Positions 51,204 through 63,539 of a stretch of 64,000 bases of DNA are shown here, piece after piece; the stretch's first letter is position 1, and every line of letters starts with the position of its first letter. The position numbers and the translations under genes are program-made. The notes beneath the pieces are model-generated. The model made no database searches. It saw only the letters and a list, made by a program, of their open reading frames with translations, and had not been told where the DNA came from. The stretch is from Chrysomallon squamiferum (Eukaryota > Mollusca > Gastropoda > Neomphalida > Peltospiridae), in the NCBI GenBank assembly GCA_012295275.1, contig CM022670.1, positions 33,734,938-33,798,937 on the forward strand, given 5' to 3'.

Positions 51204-52842
51204 TTAATAATAATAAATCAAAGGACAATATTTAAAAACAAATCTCTGAAGTTCAAAATATTTGGTTTCTTTGAATAATCTTGTATGCTTTATGCTGTAT
51301 GATAATAATTCTCTCACTATTGTTATTATATTTTCTGGAACATGAAAAAAAGGTCATATAAATTCTTCAAAACTATGAAATTAATTGATGATAATAAAAC
51401 TGAACAATGAAGCTACATTTTGAAATATGTAGAACAAAGAAAAATCATGGCAGAATTGAAATGTGTACTACAAAAAAAAAAAAACTGGAGTAAAATCAAT
51501 TATTTATACACACCGGTAATATCTTTCTAATCAATAAATACTAACTTTTCTGCTGATCTGTGATGTGTTTGTCCCTGAGATCCTCCAACAGCGTAAATCA
51601 TTCCATCAATAACTCCAATACCCACTCTGTTCCTTGGCACAGTCATCGGAGATCTGGGAGACCAAGCATTCCTCATGGGATCATACATATCAAGAGCATT
51701 TGAGTCCATATTGCCATCAGGAGAATTGTTTCTACCACCAACTATATAAAGAGCTCCACGCACTATACAAGCACTAAGACCACTACGAGGTGTTGGTAAA
51801 TCTGGCAGTCTATGCCACTGACTCGTCTTTGGGTTAAAGCATTCAAAGTTACTAAGAGACTGTCTTAGATAACCACCAGCACAGAATATCACAAGAGGTG
51901 CACAAGGCTTACGTGGTCTTTCAGGACACTTTTCATGAAGTTTTAACTTCTTTAGTTTTTCCTCTAATGATTGCAAACACTGAGGCATCTTTTTCAAGAT
52001 TGGACAGTTCTTGAGTTGTTCTTCTAGAAAGCAAGGAGCTAGGAACTGACACCGGACAGCACTAAGCATACTTTCTAACTTCCCTAACCGTTTGTCTGGT
52101 TCACTCTGCACCCATCGAATAACAGCTTGAAACACTTCAGACTCACACTTGATATTCAGTTCATCTTGTTTTATTAAACTAATCATCTGACAAGGTTTGA
52201 GCATTAGAAATTCATCACACTTTATAACATCACAGAAATGTTTATAAATATAACTTCTAGCTTTTGCTTCAAGTTCAAGACAACCATGTTCACTAGCGAA
52301 ATTAGCAATACCTATACAATTATTAGGATCTAGTTGATGTTCTAAGAACACACTACAAGCCTCCACAACGTGAGACATTTGAAACATGGTGGCTGCAGGC
52401 AGGAGATAACACACATTCATCTCATTTATGTTAATCTCTGCAGTGTAAGCGAAGTCCACTAACATGTGTAACGTACAAGGTGAAATGCCATGTAACGGAA
52501 TGGACGACATTTCTTCCTCTCGCATTCCACCTGTAAACATGGCCTTGAAATAAGGGCTTGATGCTGCCAGAACAATTTTGTGAGCAGGAATTTCATCTTT
52601 GCCAACCACCAGTGTGACATCACACAGTTTGTGAGCTCGCTGCAGCGTCTTCATGGTGTCCAGAGCTTCTTTTGGATGCTTCATGATGGTGAAGTGCATG
52701 CTGCCATCCGCAGGCTTCTCGGTTATCTGCGGCTTTGGCCGGTAACACGAGGAAGGAAAATTCATAGACATGTTGCTTACTGTCAGATCTGATGTTTCCA
52801 CACGATTACAAGAAACTTCAATTCTTTTACATTCATCCTTTT
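49377..52842 (-). CDS. KEAP1: KEAP1 (Kelch-like ECH-associated protein 1) orthologue
   Basis: Cytoplasmic redox sensor and substrate adaptor of a CUL3-RING ubiquitin ligase that targets CNC bZIP factors (NRF2/CncC). Exons in gene order: 51546-52842, 50839-51044, 49889-50065, 49377-49516 (stop TGA at 49377-49379). Every junction is GT-AG and keeps frame. Numbering from the first in-frame ATG in the large exon (52769-52771) gives 582 residues: BTB about 33-142 ([20 protein letters not shown]), BACK about 147-257 ([20 protein letters not shown]), six Kelch repeats about 297-575 ([33 protein letters not shown]). All human NRF2-pocket residues I checked are kept (Y334, S363, R380, N382, R415, R483, S508, Y525, Q530, S555, Y572, F577, S602). 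The frame stays open 5' to a splice acceptor at 52843-52844, so translation may start in an upstream exon. The C-terminus ends EPSFK, lacking the human cysteine-rich tail. Confidence 0.95.
49519..49760. repeat. A-rich (AAAT)/(AAT)n tract in the last KEAP1 intron
   Basis: Imperfect AAAT, AATT and AAT units directly abut the polypyrimidine/acceptor side of the final intron. Confidence 0.9.
50270..50356. repeat. purine-rich GGGA/GAAA/GAGA tract in a KEAP1 intron
   Basis: Interrupted gacaggg, gaaag and gagaga units within the intron between the exons at 50839-51044 and 49889-50065. Confidence 0.7.
51161..51215. repeat. (AAT)n microsatellite in a KEAP1 intron
   Basis: About 17 AAT units lie in the intron between the BTB-BACK exon and the next Kelch exon. 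Confidence 0.95.
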
Positions 52843-53458
52843 CTGCAATGCAAAAAATATGAAAGATATGTTAATGATTTGAGATAAAAACCTATCAGGT
52901 ATCCTCCTGACTCACTAAGTTCAAAATAACTTTGTTACAAAAGCCTCAGATGCCTTTTTTTTTTTTTTTAAAAAGCACATAATGTTCACCTCTCCTGTTG
53001 TTATGAATTTCATCCACACACTAAAAGAATATAAAATTATCTGTAAAGGTTAATGATCTATAGAAGTGAATACTTCGGCTACACTTAACGTTTATGTGAG
53101 AAACATTCAGATGAGGTATAACAATTTACAATCAGACCATGACATAACAGTCTCAATTAAAGGGTATCTCAAGTATCGCAGTGTGAATATGAGCAGCTTG
53201 TCTACCCTTTGTGATGTAGTGACAGCAAATCTTAGATAATTGTACATAAAAATAGAAGCATCACTCATCCATATCAGGCTACATCTAAACGTGAATATCT
53301 GCACACAGTAATGACAGAATCGGCAACTGAAATTTCACCCTGCTTCTTAATTACGGTCACCAAATATTTCGATCATTTTCCTTTCTTTTTTTGCAGGGAA
53401 TAAAGCCATATAATAATGATGCTAAAGAATATTTATGATATACTAATTATCATTAAAA

Positions 53459-53474
53459 ATAATAATAATAATAA

Positions 53475-53505
<31 letters not shown>

Positions 53506-53553
53506 AAGAAGAAGAAGAAGAAGAAGAAGAAGAAGAAGAAGAAGAAGAAGAAA
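53459..53553. repeat. (AAT)n(GAA)n microsatellite upstream of KEAP1
   Basis: Six AAT-type units then about 26 perfect GAA units (53476-53553). A homopurine run of this length can form triplex DNA. If KEAP1 starts at 58.8 kb this lies in its first intron. Confidence 0.95.
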
Positions 53554-54320
53554 AAACAATAAAAAAAACCATCAAATGATTGTACAGACAAATGTTATAA
53601 ATTAAACCACACAGAGACACATATATAAATACACAAGCATAGCTACCTTTGAATAACAAATTTCACATATATCCAGCAGAATAATTTGTTAAAAAAATTT
53701 AAAATAATTTTTTTTTTTTTTTTTAAATTCACGTACAAGTAACTGTTTTTTCTACACATGACAGAGTAATGGTTTTTGCACCTCAGATAAAATTAATGTA
53801 AAATGTAACACCATTTGCTACCAGAACATTTATTTGTTTATTTATAAATTAACTTTCTCATTCATATGTTCCCAGAATAAAATTTAACTTACAACTGGTT
53901 TAGCATAAAATTAATTTAGTTTTGGATTGAAAACTCAACGCACCTGCAACCAGCATGCCCAAAGCTTAAATAAACAGTGTTGAAATATTTGATGGAGAGG
54001 ACATAGATAATCCATCAAGCAGCAGCAGGTTTCATATTTAACATTCTATCACCTAATATTATCACATTCTTACCACTGGCTGGCTATGTAACAGGTCAAA
54101 CCATCATTTATATATTTTCTTGTACAGCCTTTCACATGAAGATTTAAGTTAAGTTCCAGGTTTTAAATTGTACAGTTAATGTCAATACATTCATGTATTT
54201 TACGCCTAAAAGCCAAGGCATATACTAGGACATAAATGATTCATTTAGTCACTACATAATTAATGTTATGAAAATAATATTTATCAGCTGCACATAAATC
54301 CTAGATCTTTATACTAGGTT

Positions 54321-54328
54321 TAATAATA

Positions 54329-54359
<31 letters not shown>

Positions 54360-54370
54360 TTATAATTATA

Positions 54371-54405
<35 letters not shown>

Positions 54406-54416
54406 TATTATTATTT
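54321..54416. repeat. (AAT)n/(ATT)n near-perfect palindrome
   Basis: AAT units with one AGT interruption (54331-54333) pass through a TATAATTATA centre (54361-54370) into ATT units with one ACT interruption (54401-54403). The interruptions mirror each other; the inner arms differ by one trinucleotide (27 against 30 bases). Confidence 0.93.
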
Positions 54417-54894
54417 AGATTAAATCTGTTCATTATTATAATAATTAATTTTAATCAACTGTTATCACAAACATTTCTTGTCAGTTTTGCTTTCCTCAGT
54501 GTTGCTATAACTATCTTCATAAGACAGCTTACAATTATGAACATATTACACTATTGTTGTTGTCATTGCATTTTCCAAGCACTAACAATACAAATGGCTT
54601 TAATATCTGCATGAAACGTAATACTAGTGTACAAGTCAGTGTTTGAATCTTATGACGCATTAGTAATTAATAAACCATAAACAGAGATATTATGTGAATC
54701 TATTTCTGGAAACTGCACCAGTCTAACATCAAAGGATGCAATCAAATTTCATTAATGTACCAGCATGTTGGCACGCAAGGACAATCAACAAAAAAAACAA
54801 CAGAAGAAAAATAATTTTTAAAAAGATTACTACGGACGAGTGCACTAACGTTTTTCTTTAAAAAACGGCTTAAATAAATCAATAAACAATAGAT

Positions 54895-55075
54895 AATAAA
54901 TAAATAAATAAATAAATAAATAAATCAGAACTTGTAATATATAAATAAAAAAACAAATAATTAAACAAATAAATGAAATAAAATAATAATAAATACAAAT
55001 AATAAAAACAAATAATAATAATAATAATAATAATATAACATAAACTAAACTAAACTAAAATAAATAAATAAATAA
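54895..55075. repeat. (AAAT)/(AAT) low-complexity tract
   Basis: Imperfect AAAT and AAT units with AACTAAACTAAA variants near 55043-55056. Confidence 0.9.
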
Positions 55076-55894
55076 GAAACCTAAAAAAACCAACAACAGT
55101 AATAATAAATTAAATATGAAGAAATAAAGCAGCTGTTAGGTCTTGCTTTGTTGTTATTTTCTACACACACAGGCAGACAGTGGTAGTCAGAGTTTATTTA
55201 CAGTCACCTTGCAATACTGTCCTCTACCCCACAGAACGTGATTTCGAAAAAAAATGGAACAAAGATAAGATATGAAATCATTCCTTTGTCATTATGTCAG
55301 AGACGACTGTACTTAAGAACGTATACTAACAAAACAGCGCTGTAAACATCTGGGTCATTAAAAATATTCTCTGCTCTGACCTCACTCTGTAGCCGTGTAT
55401 CAACACAGAATAAAAATCTGCCAAGTCATTTCTGTATAATCATATAGCCTTCCATCACAGAGTTCACGTCTGGTTACAGCAACAAAAAAAAAAACTTAAA
55501 AAAAAAATTAAAACCCCTTGAGTTGCTGTCTAGAATTTAAAACTCATTGGTTTATTAATTTATTACATCTGCCTGAATAAAATGTGCAAACTAAAAAAAA
55601 AAAAAACTGAAATGCTAGGCCGTGCAGACATGAATCAGCAAATTATGAACAGGCTTATCATTTGTTTGAAAACTGCACTATCATTCCTGAACGCTAAGCT
55701 GGAAATCCATCATGTGTGGCATGGCAATATAATATTAATAATAGCAAATTTAAAAATTATAGGTCAGACACGCAGAAACAGAACATGATTTTGTATAATG
55801 TATTATTTTTTAATATTAATATGACAGTACATGTATTAATGGCCATGATATGAAGTTTAAATATTTTTAAAACACAACAGTTTAAACTAGAGTT

Positions 55895-55926
<32 letters not shown>

Positions 55927-56068
55927 TCCTTCATTACAGAAAAAGAAACAGAATGGTGATACAACAAAGTAAGATCACAAGTGTATTTTGAAAAAATTGG
56001 GGAATGTCTTCATTAAACTATATTCATGAAAAGTAGTAGTATTTGTATCTGACGTTATTATTTTCAAC

Positions 56069-56133
<65 letters not shown>

Positions 56134-56190
56134 TTTTTTTTATTTTATTTTATTTTATTTTGTTTTATAATATTTTATTTTATTTTCTTG
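56069..56190. repeat. (ATT)n(TTTA)n(TTTTA)n graded microsatellite
   Basis: Unit length increases stepwise from three to four to five bases along the array. Confidence 0.93.
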
Positions 56191-57481
56191 GCGCACAAAG
56201 TTTTTTTGGACATTCTATTATAAAACTTAACAGGACAAGAAATCAGGAAGTGGTCAATTTGAGAAGGAAAACGAGTGGTCAGTATGATGGAAGTGTTAGG
56301 GAAGTACTTCAATTAGTCAGTATGGGGGGGGGTAAGGATTAGTGAAGTGATTAATATGAGAGGATATTTTGTGAAGAAGTCAGTCGTTTCCCTGGACAGA
56401 CTAGTGATTTGTGTTATCACTGTATCCACCATGACGAAAGCTGGCAGATTCAGATCAATTCACTTGTCACATCGCGATTTGTAACCAAAGAACATTCATT
56501 AGTAATTATGGTAAATTATTAATAAATCAAATGTGAATGCAAATGATGTACACACACAATACATCAGTATCAAATGTTCAAAAAGGACGTTTTTTTTCTT
56601 TTTTTACTGGTTTTTTTTTAAAATATTTTTATCGTATCATTTGCATATATATAAAAATAACTGATCTTTTATTTCACATTAAAAAAAAAAAAATGTATTT
56701 AAATGTCATTATCATTAAATTTAAATTAAGCATGCAAGCATGAATAGCTTCTTTGTTGTTTTTTTGTTTTTTCAACAAACAGCTATGGCTAATTTTATTA
56801 TTAGAAAATACAAGTTTATTTTATTTTACTGAATGTAATTACTTATTAATCATTTAGTTATCAATATCTATGGAAAAATTAAAACAATGCTGTACGAAAA
56901 TTACATCATTTTAAGTGATAAAAAAACATTTTTATTTTTTATTTTTTTTTTATTATTTTTTTTTTTATTTATTTATTTATATTTTAATTTTTTTTATGTT
57001 TTTATATACGACATCTTTTTATGAAAAGAAAATACAGTTACAAGTCCATCACACAATAAATTAAGTGCTTAATTCTGTGGTTTAAAATGCTTGGATTTGA
57101 TAAATCAGTTGATATAAATGTCCTATCTCTGACCTCATACAACAATGCTTCACTTTATATGCATAAGTAAATGAAAAATCAGTCAACTGAAAATGACTGG
57201 GTGACATTATGAAAATGATTTATAATAACAAAGTTTGAAGATAAGATAAGACTGAAGATAGCAAACGTGCTGATCGAAGAGTTTAAAGGGGCATAAATGA
57301 ACGGAGGTAATAAAGCAAATGAAGATTTATGTAGCTGCTTTGAAATATTCTGCTTAGACTCAAAAAATAATAATAGAAAAAATATATTTAATTTATTTTT
57401 TGAAAAGGCATAATAAATCAAAAGCAGATTTATGTTACTTGAAGCTAATTTAAAGTACTGTAACTGAAAACTTGTTATTAC

Positions 57482-57672
57482 CTCAAAGAACTGTATGGTG
57501 TTTTAATCCAAAACAATAGTTTTTGCAAGTTCCCTTTGGACAGGTAGTAACAATCTAATTCACAGGCAATGAGGTCTGTTTTCTGGTTCACATCCTTTTT
57601 TGAGATAATCTTTCGTTCTTTTTTCTGTTTTTGTTCCTCTTTTGGACAATTAAGCAGTCTAATAGCTTTACA
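57482..57672 (-). other. exon-like open stretch, unrecognised
   Basis: On the minus strand an open frame of about 63 codons lies between an AG (57673-57674, after TTGCTGCTGTTAACCA) and a GAG|GTAATA donor (57480-57481). Its sequence is Lys-rich (PKEEQKQKKERK) and matches no family I know. It could be a non-coding or alternative exon upstream of KEAP1, or chance. Confidence 0.15.
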
Positions 57673-58823
57673 CTTGGTTAACAGCAGCAAATAATTACAG
57701 GAGGTGATACTTATTTTTCATTAATAGGTGCGTCAAGTAATATTATCGTTTGTAAAATTATACAGCCTAACATTTCAAAGAAACATTTACGTATGAAGAG
57801 AGGAGATGAGCTGTCCAAATACTATCATTAATTAAACCTGCCAAAATGATGTAAGTTAGACTAAAATTACTTTATTCCATTTTAACACAGACACACACTG
57901 TATATAATCAGAGATTCATACATGTATATGTACAGTCAATGTTTTTCTTATATTCCATTATATTCTACCATTTTAATTTTAATTTTTGTTTTAATAATAT
58001 TCTTTCTTTAGGGTTTTTTTTGTTTGTTTGTTTGTTTGTTTTTTTGTACATGTTTGATGAAAATAATAAAAAAAATTAATTCAAAAAAAGATTAAATAAT
58101 TATAATAATCATAAATCTTGAGCGCATACTGATATAATTATATTAATGTGTTTTTCATTTATACTGCAACAAACATGAAAATATTCTTCATGTGACATAT
58201 TATTAAAACAAATCTTTCCACTGAATTAAAGTTGATAATGCTGTTTCATCACTAACCTGATCGTTAAAAACTAATCACTGAGTTATATCTAAAGTAAAAA
58301 GTGTATTGATAATATGAAAGTATTTATAATGTAAAATCTTTAAATATAATATAAATCTGAAACACACCCGAATAAATATTTGCATTACAAGCATATGAAA
58401 ACATGAGTGTTTGAAATACTGTCAGTTAAAAATGTCATAAAATAAAATACAGATATAGCTTGTTACTATTGCATTAAACTATTAAAAAGAAAAACAGAAC
58501 ATACAAGCTAGTGTGTGTGTGTGTGTGTGCATGCATGCGCAAGTTTTTAAACTATACATCTATTTCTATGTAAAATAAATATAATTTAATTACCAAAATA
58601 TATTTTTTTTAAATAATAAACATCTTATGAACATCTTCAAGAATACCAAGAGGAAACTATAAATAATATGAATTCTTTTTTTCTAAATTCACATAACATG
58701 TAAGCACATCAAAATAAATTTGGTGTTATAAATAAACCTAAAGTTAAGAAAAAGTGTGTTATTATCAGTTAGACATGTAAACTCCATGAGGAAATAAATA
58801 ACCACTGAGGTGACAAAATTACC

Positions 58824-58846
58824 TGGACAACAGTTTCCTTTCATCC
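58824..58846 (-). CDS. KEAP1: tentative first coding exon (microexon) of KEAP1
   Basis: On the minus strand GAATTTCAG is followed by GATGAAAGGAAACTGTTG, ending CCAG|GTAATT. Its 22 coding bases (MKGNCCP plus one base) are in exactly the phase needed to join the large KEAP1 exon, whose frame is open to its acceptor (next residues [10 protein letters not shown]). Joined, the protein is 613 residues, close to the human 624. The intron would be about 6 kb. The AG before it may simply be part of a longer first exon. No conservation can be checked here. Confidence 0.35.
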
Positions 58847-59408
58847 TGAAATTCAAAAAATGTCTGTCAAAACATACATAGATAACAACTTCACAAATAA
58901 TTCCTAACTGTCTTTTGTACGGCTCTCTGAAGAGACCATGGCCTATGATCCAAATCTGTGATTGATCGAACTGAAAATAACTGACAACATTTACTTGGTC
59001 ACAAATGAGTTCACAGTGACACAGCAAAATTGCAGTATTGGCCAGCTTTGCCCATTGTTAACATAGTGATAGTTAACACGGATATACTTTCTAACACAAA
59101 CAGCAAATATAGACAGCTTCTCCCACAGCTTATCTCTTGTTCTTATATCTGGTCACATAAAGTACAGAATGACCCCCAGAATGGACTCTTCTTATCTAGC
59201 TACATGTGACTTATTATGTAGTTGTATCCATGTACATGGTATTGTTTTGGCTAGCTGAATTTTCATGTAATCTGAACTCTAAACCAAAATAAATGATAAT
59301 GAATCAATACTGAACTTCAGCTCAAGATGATTTTACATAAAGTATTATTGGTGAAAATCAATACGGTATAAGGAAATGTTTAAGAAAACTATTTTCAGTT
59401 ACACTGTA

Positions 59409-59409
<1 letters not shown>

Positions 59410-59480
<71 letters not shown>
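59410..59480. repeat. (CA)n microsatellite
   Basis: About 35 perfect AC units. Confidence 0.97.
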
Positions 59481-59482
<2 letters not shown>

Positions 59483-59904
59483 CATTTAAATAATTTTTAC
59501 TGATTCATATGTTTTAACAGAAACCTATTTTGCCACTTTAGATATAAATACACACCTTACATATGCAGGTACTATGAAGCTGGTTAATAAAGGTTTGGAG
59601 TAAACAGATCACAAGATCAATTCTTCAAACTGCACCATTTTGAATTATTTCACATTTCAGCCAGTTTATCAATGGCCATTCTTTCTTGTCTGTGAAATGG
59701 TATATATGTAAATGAACTCATGATACTGACCAAATGGATTTGTCCTTTGAAACATTGTATTTAACACCCATTAATATGGGGAGAAATGCAATTAATATTA
59801 TTAATTTGTTGATTGAAGTTAAAATAACAGAATTACAAAATTTGAAATTTGTGGAACAAGAATAAATTTATACATTAATGTTATAATATAATTTTGTATT
59901 AAAA

Positions 59905-59949
<45 letters not shown>

Positions 59950-59992
59950 GTTATTATTATTTTTATTATTGTTATTATTATTATTATTATTT
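59905..59992. repeat. (ATT)n microsatellite with GTT/TTT interruptions
   Basis: About 28 units in three blocks separated by single-base changes. Confidence 0.93.
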
Positions 59993-60945
59993 TAAGATTT
60001 TAATGGTTTTTGACTTTCTCAAACAACAACAATAATAACATAACAATATAAAATATTTTCAGCTTATAACAGATGTACTTGAATGTACTTGAGTTTGCTG
60101 TGAGTTAGTGTGTAATAAATTATCACAAAAACATGACATGTTATTTTAGGTCAAATGAGTTTATTCTGTCACTGTCAGATAGGGAGATAAAAAGAAAAAA
60201 GGACAAGAAAGAGAAAGACTTTATAACTACTAAGCATGGATTATTTATCATTATGGCATGATGGAGCAATATTCGAATACAAATTTAAAAAAATAAACAT
60301 GAAAAAGGTCTGAAAGAAAAAGAAAAGAGTAGAAATTAATATGACACACCCATTATTACATTATCTTTACAGTTCAAGCAAACATGATTATGCAAACTGA
60401 TAACAAGTATTTTATAATTTCTATAACATTATAAAATTACATTGTGAATGTAACAACCATTTATTGTATAAATTCATACAGACTCATATAACCATCACCA
60501 AACTGCAGATAGGTGTTAAATCGTCTGAAAATAATTTGGGTCTTTTGTTAATTTGGGGTTAGTCTTCTTTAGGTGATAGAAAAATAAGTCAAATTTTTTT
60601 CAAATAACTTCTTTAAAAAGAAAAAAAAGAAATAATAATAATAATTATAAGTATATTGGATGAATTGTGAAAATTAATTAATAAATAGTAATTATGATTT
60701 ATTTTACAATATTGAGAATATTAAACTTAATGTGATTCAACATTCTGACAAAGCATTTTGTATTTAGTAACGTTTTAATTTCAGTGGTGTGTTCTAATTA
60801 TCTTCTATCTGAATAAATACAAGCTGCAGCTATATATTATAAATTTCCATTTCTATTTTATAATTCCAAATCTAAAAAAAATAATAATAAAAAATAAAAC
60901 TTAGCCATTATTAAGTGTAATGGAAATTAATACACCCAACATTTG

Positions 60946-61063
60946 TATAATAGTAGTAATGGTAGTAGTAATGCTAATATTTAAAGTAGTAGAATTAGTA
61001 GTAGTAGTAGAAATAGAAGTAGTAATAGTAATACTAGTAATAATCATAATTATAATAATAGTT
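60946..61063. repeat. decayed (AGT/AAT)n array
   Basis: AGT units mixed with AAT, AAA and GAA variants, all in trinucleotide register. Confidence 0.8.
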
Positions 61064-62214
61064 AAAATAAGAAATATTTTATCATACATGTATGTGATGT
61101 CAGTGCATTAACTGGAAAGAACAGTTACTAAACATTTCTTAAACACAGTGTACGTGGATAGACCAGGTACATGAACATCCACACGTACACATATCCAGTG
61201 AATGGGTATTATTTTCAATGTGTGGCACATGGCATGCCCTACCCACTGAGCTGTAAGAATTAAGAATTTAAGAAGCCAAGTAATATAATCAGTGAGGCAA
61301 ATAATACTTGGCAGAATGCAGGGGTAAAAAAAAAAAAAAAAAAAAAAATCACCTGATATTTTCTTTTCATATCTTACAACAAACAGTTCTCTGCATGAAT
61401 AATATATAAAATATGTATTATAACACGAGGTATGACAGTCAAAGACATAACAAAAGAAAATAATTTTAAAACTAGATTTAAAAATTATGTGTAGTCATGT
61501 ACATTTACAATACTGATAGTCCAGGTCACGCTAACTGATAAACTAATTTATAGTTTTATCCATTCTCCGCCTTGGATTTTTTTTTAAAGTAACTATCAGC
61601 CATAATGAGAAACAAACAGTCAGTTCAGTGGTTAGAACATTCACCTTAAAGCATACCAGAAGGGAAATTCAACATTTCAGTGAAAGCCCCACTAGTAATC
61701 CACAAAATGCTGTTGTTGGTGTTTGGCTTATGGAAGGTACTGATAATGGATCTCTTGCTCCTAATTATCAGTTTTTATTATTATTATTATTATTATTATC
61801 TGGGTAATGATGATCTCATGTATATTAGTTTGTAATTGTATGTTAAATCTTTAAGGAGTAATTTAAATAATATTTACAGTCTTAAACCCACTGCAACATG
61901 AAAGGATAAATGGAAATAATATATTTACATACAGCTGTTGCCATCATTATTATTATTAACAAGAGTAAACAAGATTCTGTTGTTGTTGTTGTTATTGTTA
62001 TAATTATATTTATTATTATTCATTTTCACCAGCCTATCTATCTGTTTCAATCAAACATTTCTTAAGGCCAGCATTTTTGTGCTTGCACATTAAACTGTAT
62101 GTGTCACCTAAATGTCTCAATATGAAGATAAAAATGCATGGCCTTTTATCACACATGAATGATCATGACTAAGCATAAACACAGTTATGTCTTTGGGGTT
62201 ATTACAAGTATAAA

Positions 62215-62216
<2 letters not shown>

Positions 62217-62246
<30 letters not shown>
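62217..62246. repeat. poly-T tract
   Basis: Thirty consecutive T. Confidence 0.95.
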
Positions 62247-62249
<3 letters not shown>

Positions 62250-62697
62250 GTTCCAAACAATGTGTTTTCACATACAATTCCAACGATGCAGAAAATCCAA
62301 TCAAACAAAATCAATTAACCTAATTTTATCATTGTCTTGCTCTATTAGTCTGTATCAGACATTAAATATTCAACGTGCACAAGACTTTACATGTTATTAA
62401 TGTGAGTCAAGAGGAAAACTGCACAGTCATGATGAATAGATGAATAATCTTGGTAATGATTGGATGATATAATAAGTCAATAAAAAACAGCACTGCCACA
62501 TTTAATCAGGAAAAGAAGGTTCTTTAAACATCCTAGTGCTTTATTATTATTTTTTCCTCCTACTTGAATGATAAAGTACTGGCTTCAGTACAAAAAATTT
62601 ATGAGAGCTTTCATCTTACAACATTCATGCAATAACTTAATTTGTCATATTCAGGAAGTGGTCACTTAGTAAACATTCATTTTAATATTTATTACAA

Positions 62698-62754
62698 TTT
62701 ATTTTATTTTTATTTTTATTTTTATTTTTATTTTTATTTTTATTTTTATTTTTA

Positions 62755-62787
<33 letters not shown>
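62698..62787. repeat. (TTTTTA)n(ATT)n microsatellite
   Basis: About 10 hexanucleotide units followed by about 9 ATT units. Confidence 0.93.
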
Positions 62788-62790
<3 letters not shown>

Positions 62791-63048
62791 CAAAAAAGAA
62801 AGATGATAAGGCTAGAAAGGAGTTATAGTTGAAGGAAAAATATGAAGAATTTTAAATAAAAAGGAAATAAAAAAAGGGATGATTTTATGGGTTGGTCAAA
62901 GAACAATGAAACTTAATGGCCTAGGGCCAAGGTTAGTTATCTTATTATTATAATAAATATATATACAGATTACATTAAAGTATTATAAATTCATTATATA
63001 TACAATTATTAATAAATTATGTGTGAGCAGCAAGTAGCTGACTTCATA

Positions 63049-63049
63049 A

Positions 63050-63102
<53 letters not shown>
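63049..63102. repeat. (ATT)n microsatellite
   Basis: About 17 perfect units. Confidence 0.95.
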
Positions 63103-63539
63103 CTTAATTTCCATTTCATAAAATGGAATAGAGTACATAATTACACATTTTAACAATGTTTATCATCTATATCTTAAATAAAACTGTGGAATCTATAAAA
63201 GCAGCAAATGGAGAAACTTTGTTTTAATAATTTCAATGGATTTAAAAAACAAATTATTTCAATTTTATTTACTAACTTGTCCAAGGATGAAAAGACACCC
63301 ATGCATGATATATGTAATACGCAGACACAGTCACGTATTGCCAGTATACTATTCAAAACAATATACTTCACACAATAAAAAAATGGGTGTATCTATCATT
63401 AAAGTATCAGTGAATTTCACCTTTAGTGTCTCTCCCATTTATAACAGCAATGTGATATGATCTCAAAAACCAAGCTTGCCAAACGGCAATGTTATATTAA
63501 ATTCCTTTCTTTCATTCTTTCATACTTGCCAAGACTTGA

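Noticed and set aside
51527-52801. KEAP1 exon read as starting at 52801 and ending at the stop at 51527
   Set aside because: Position 52801 is a GTG, not ATG, and the last codons before the stop are intron; the donor at 51541-51545 and the acceptor at 51045-51046 restore the Kelch frame.
52905-52917. Antioxidant response element (TGACTCA) near KEAP1
   Set aside because: TGACTCACTA lacks the GC half-site required for an NRF2/Maf element, and the similar TGACTCA at 49882 is part of a splice-donor region.
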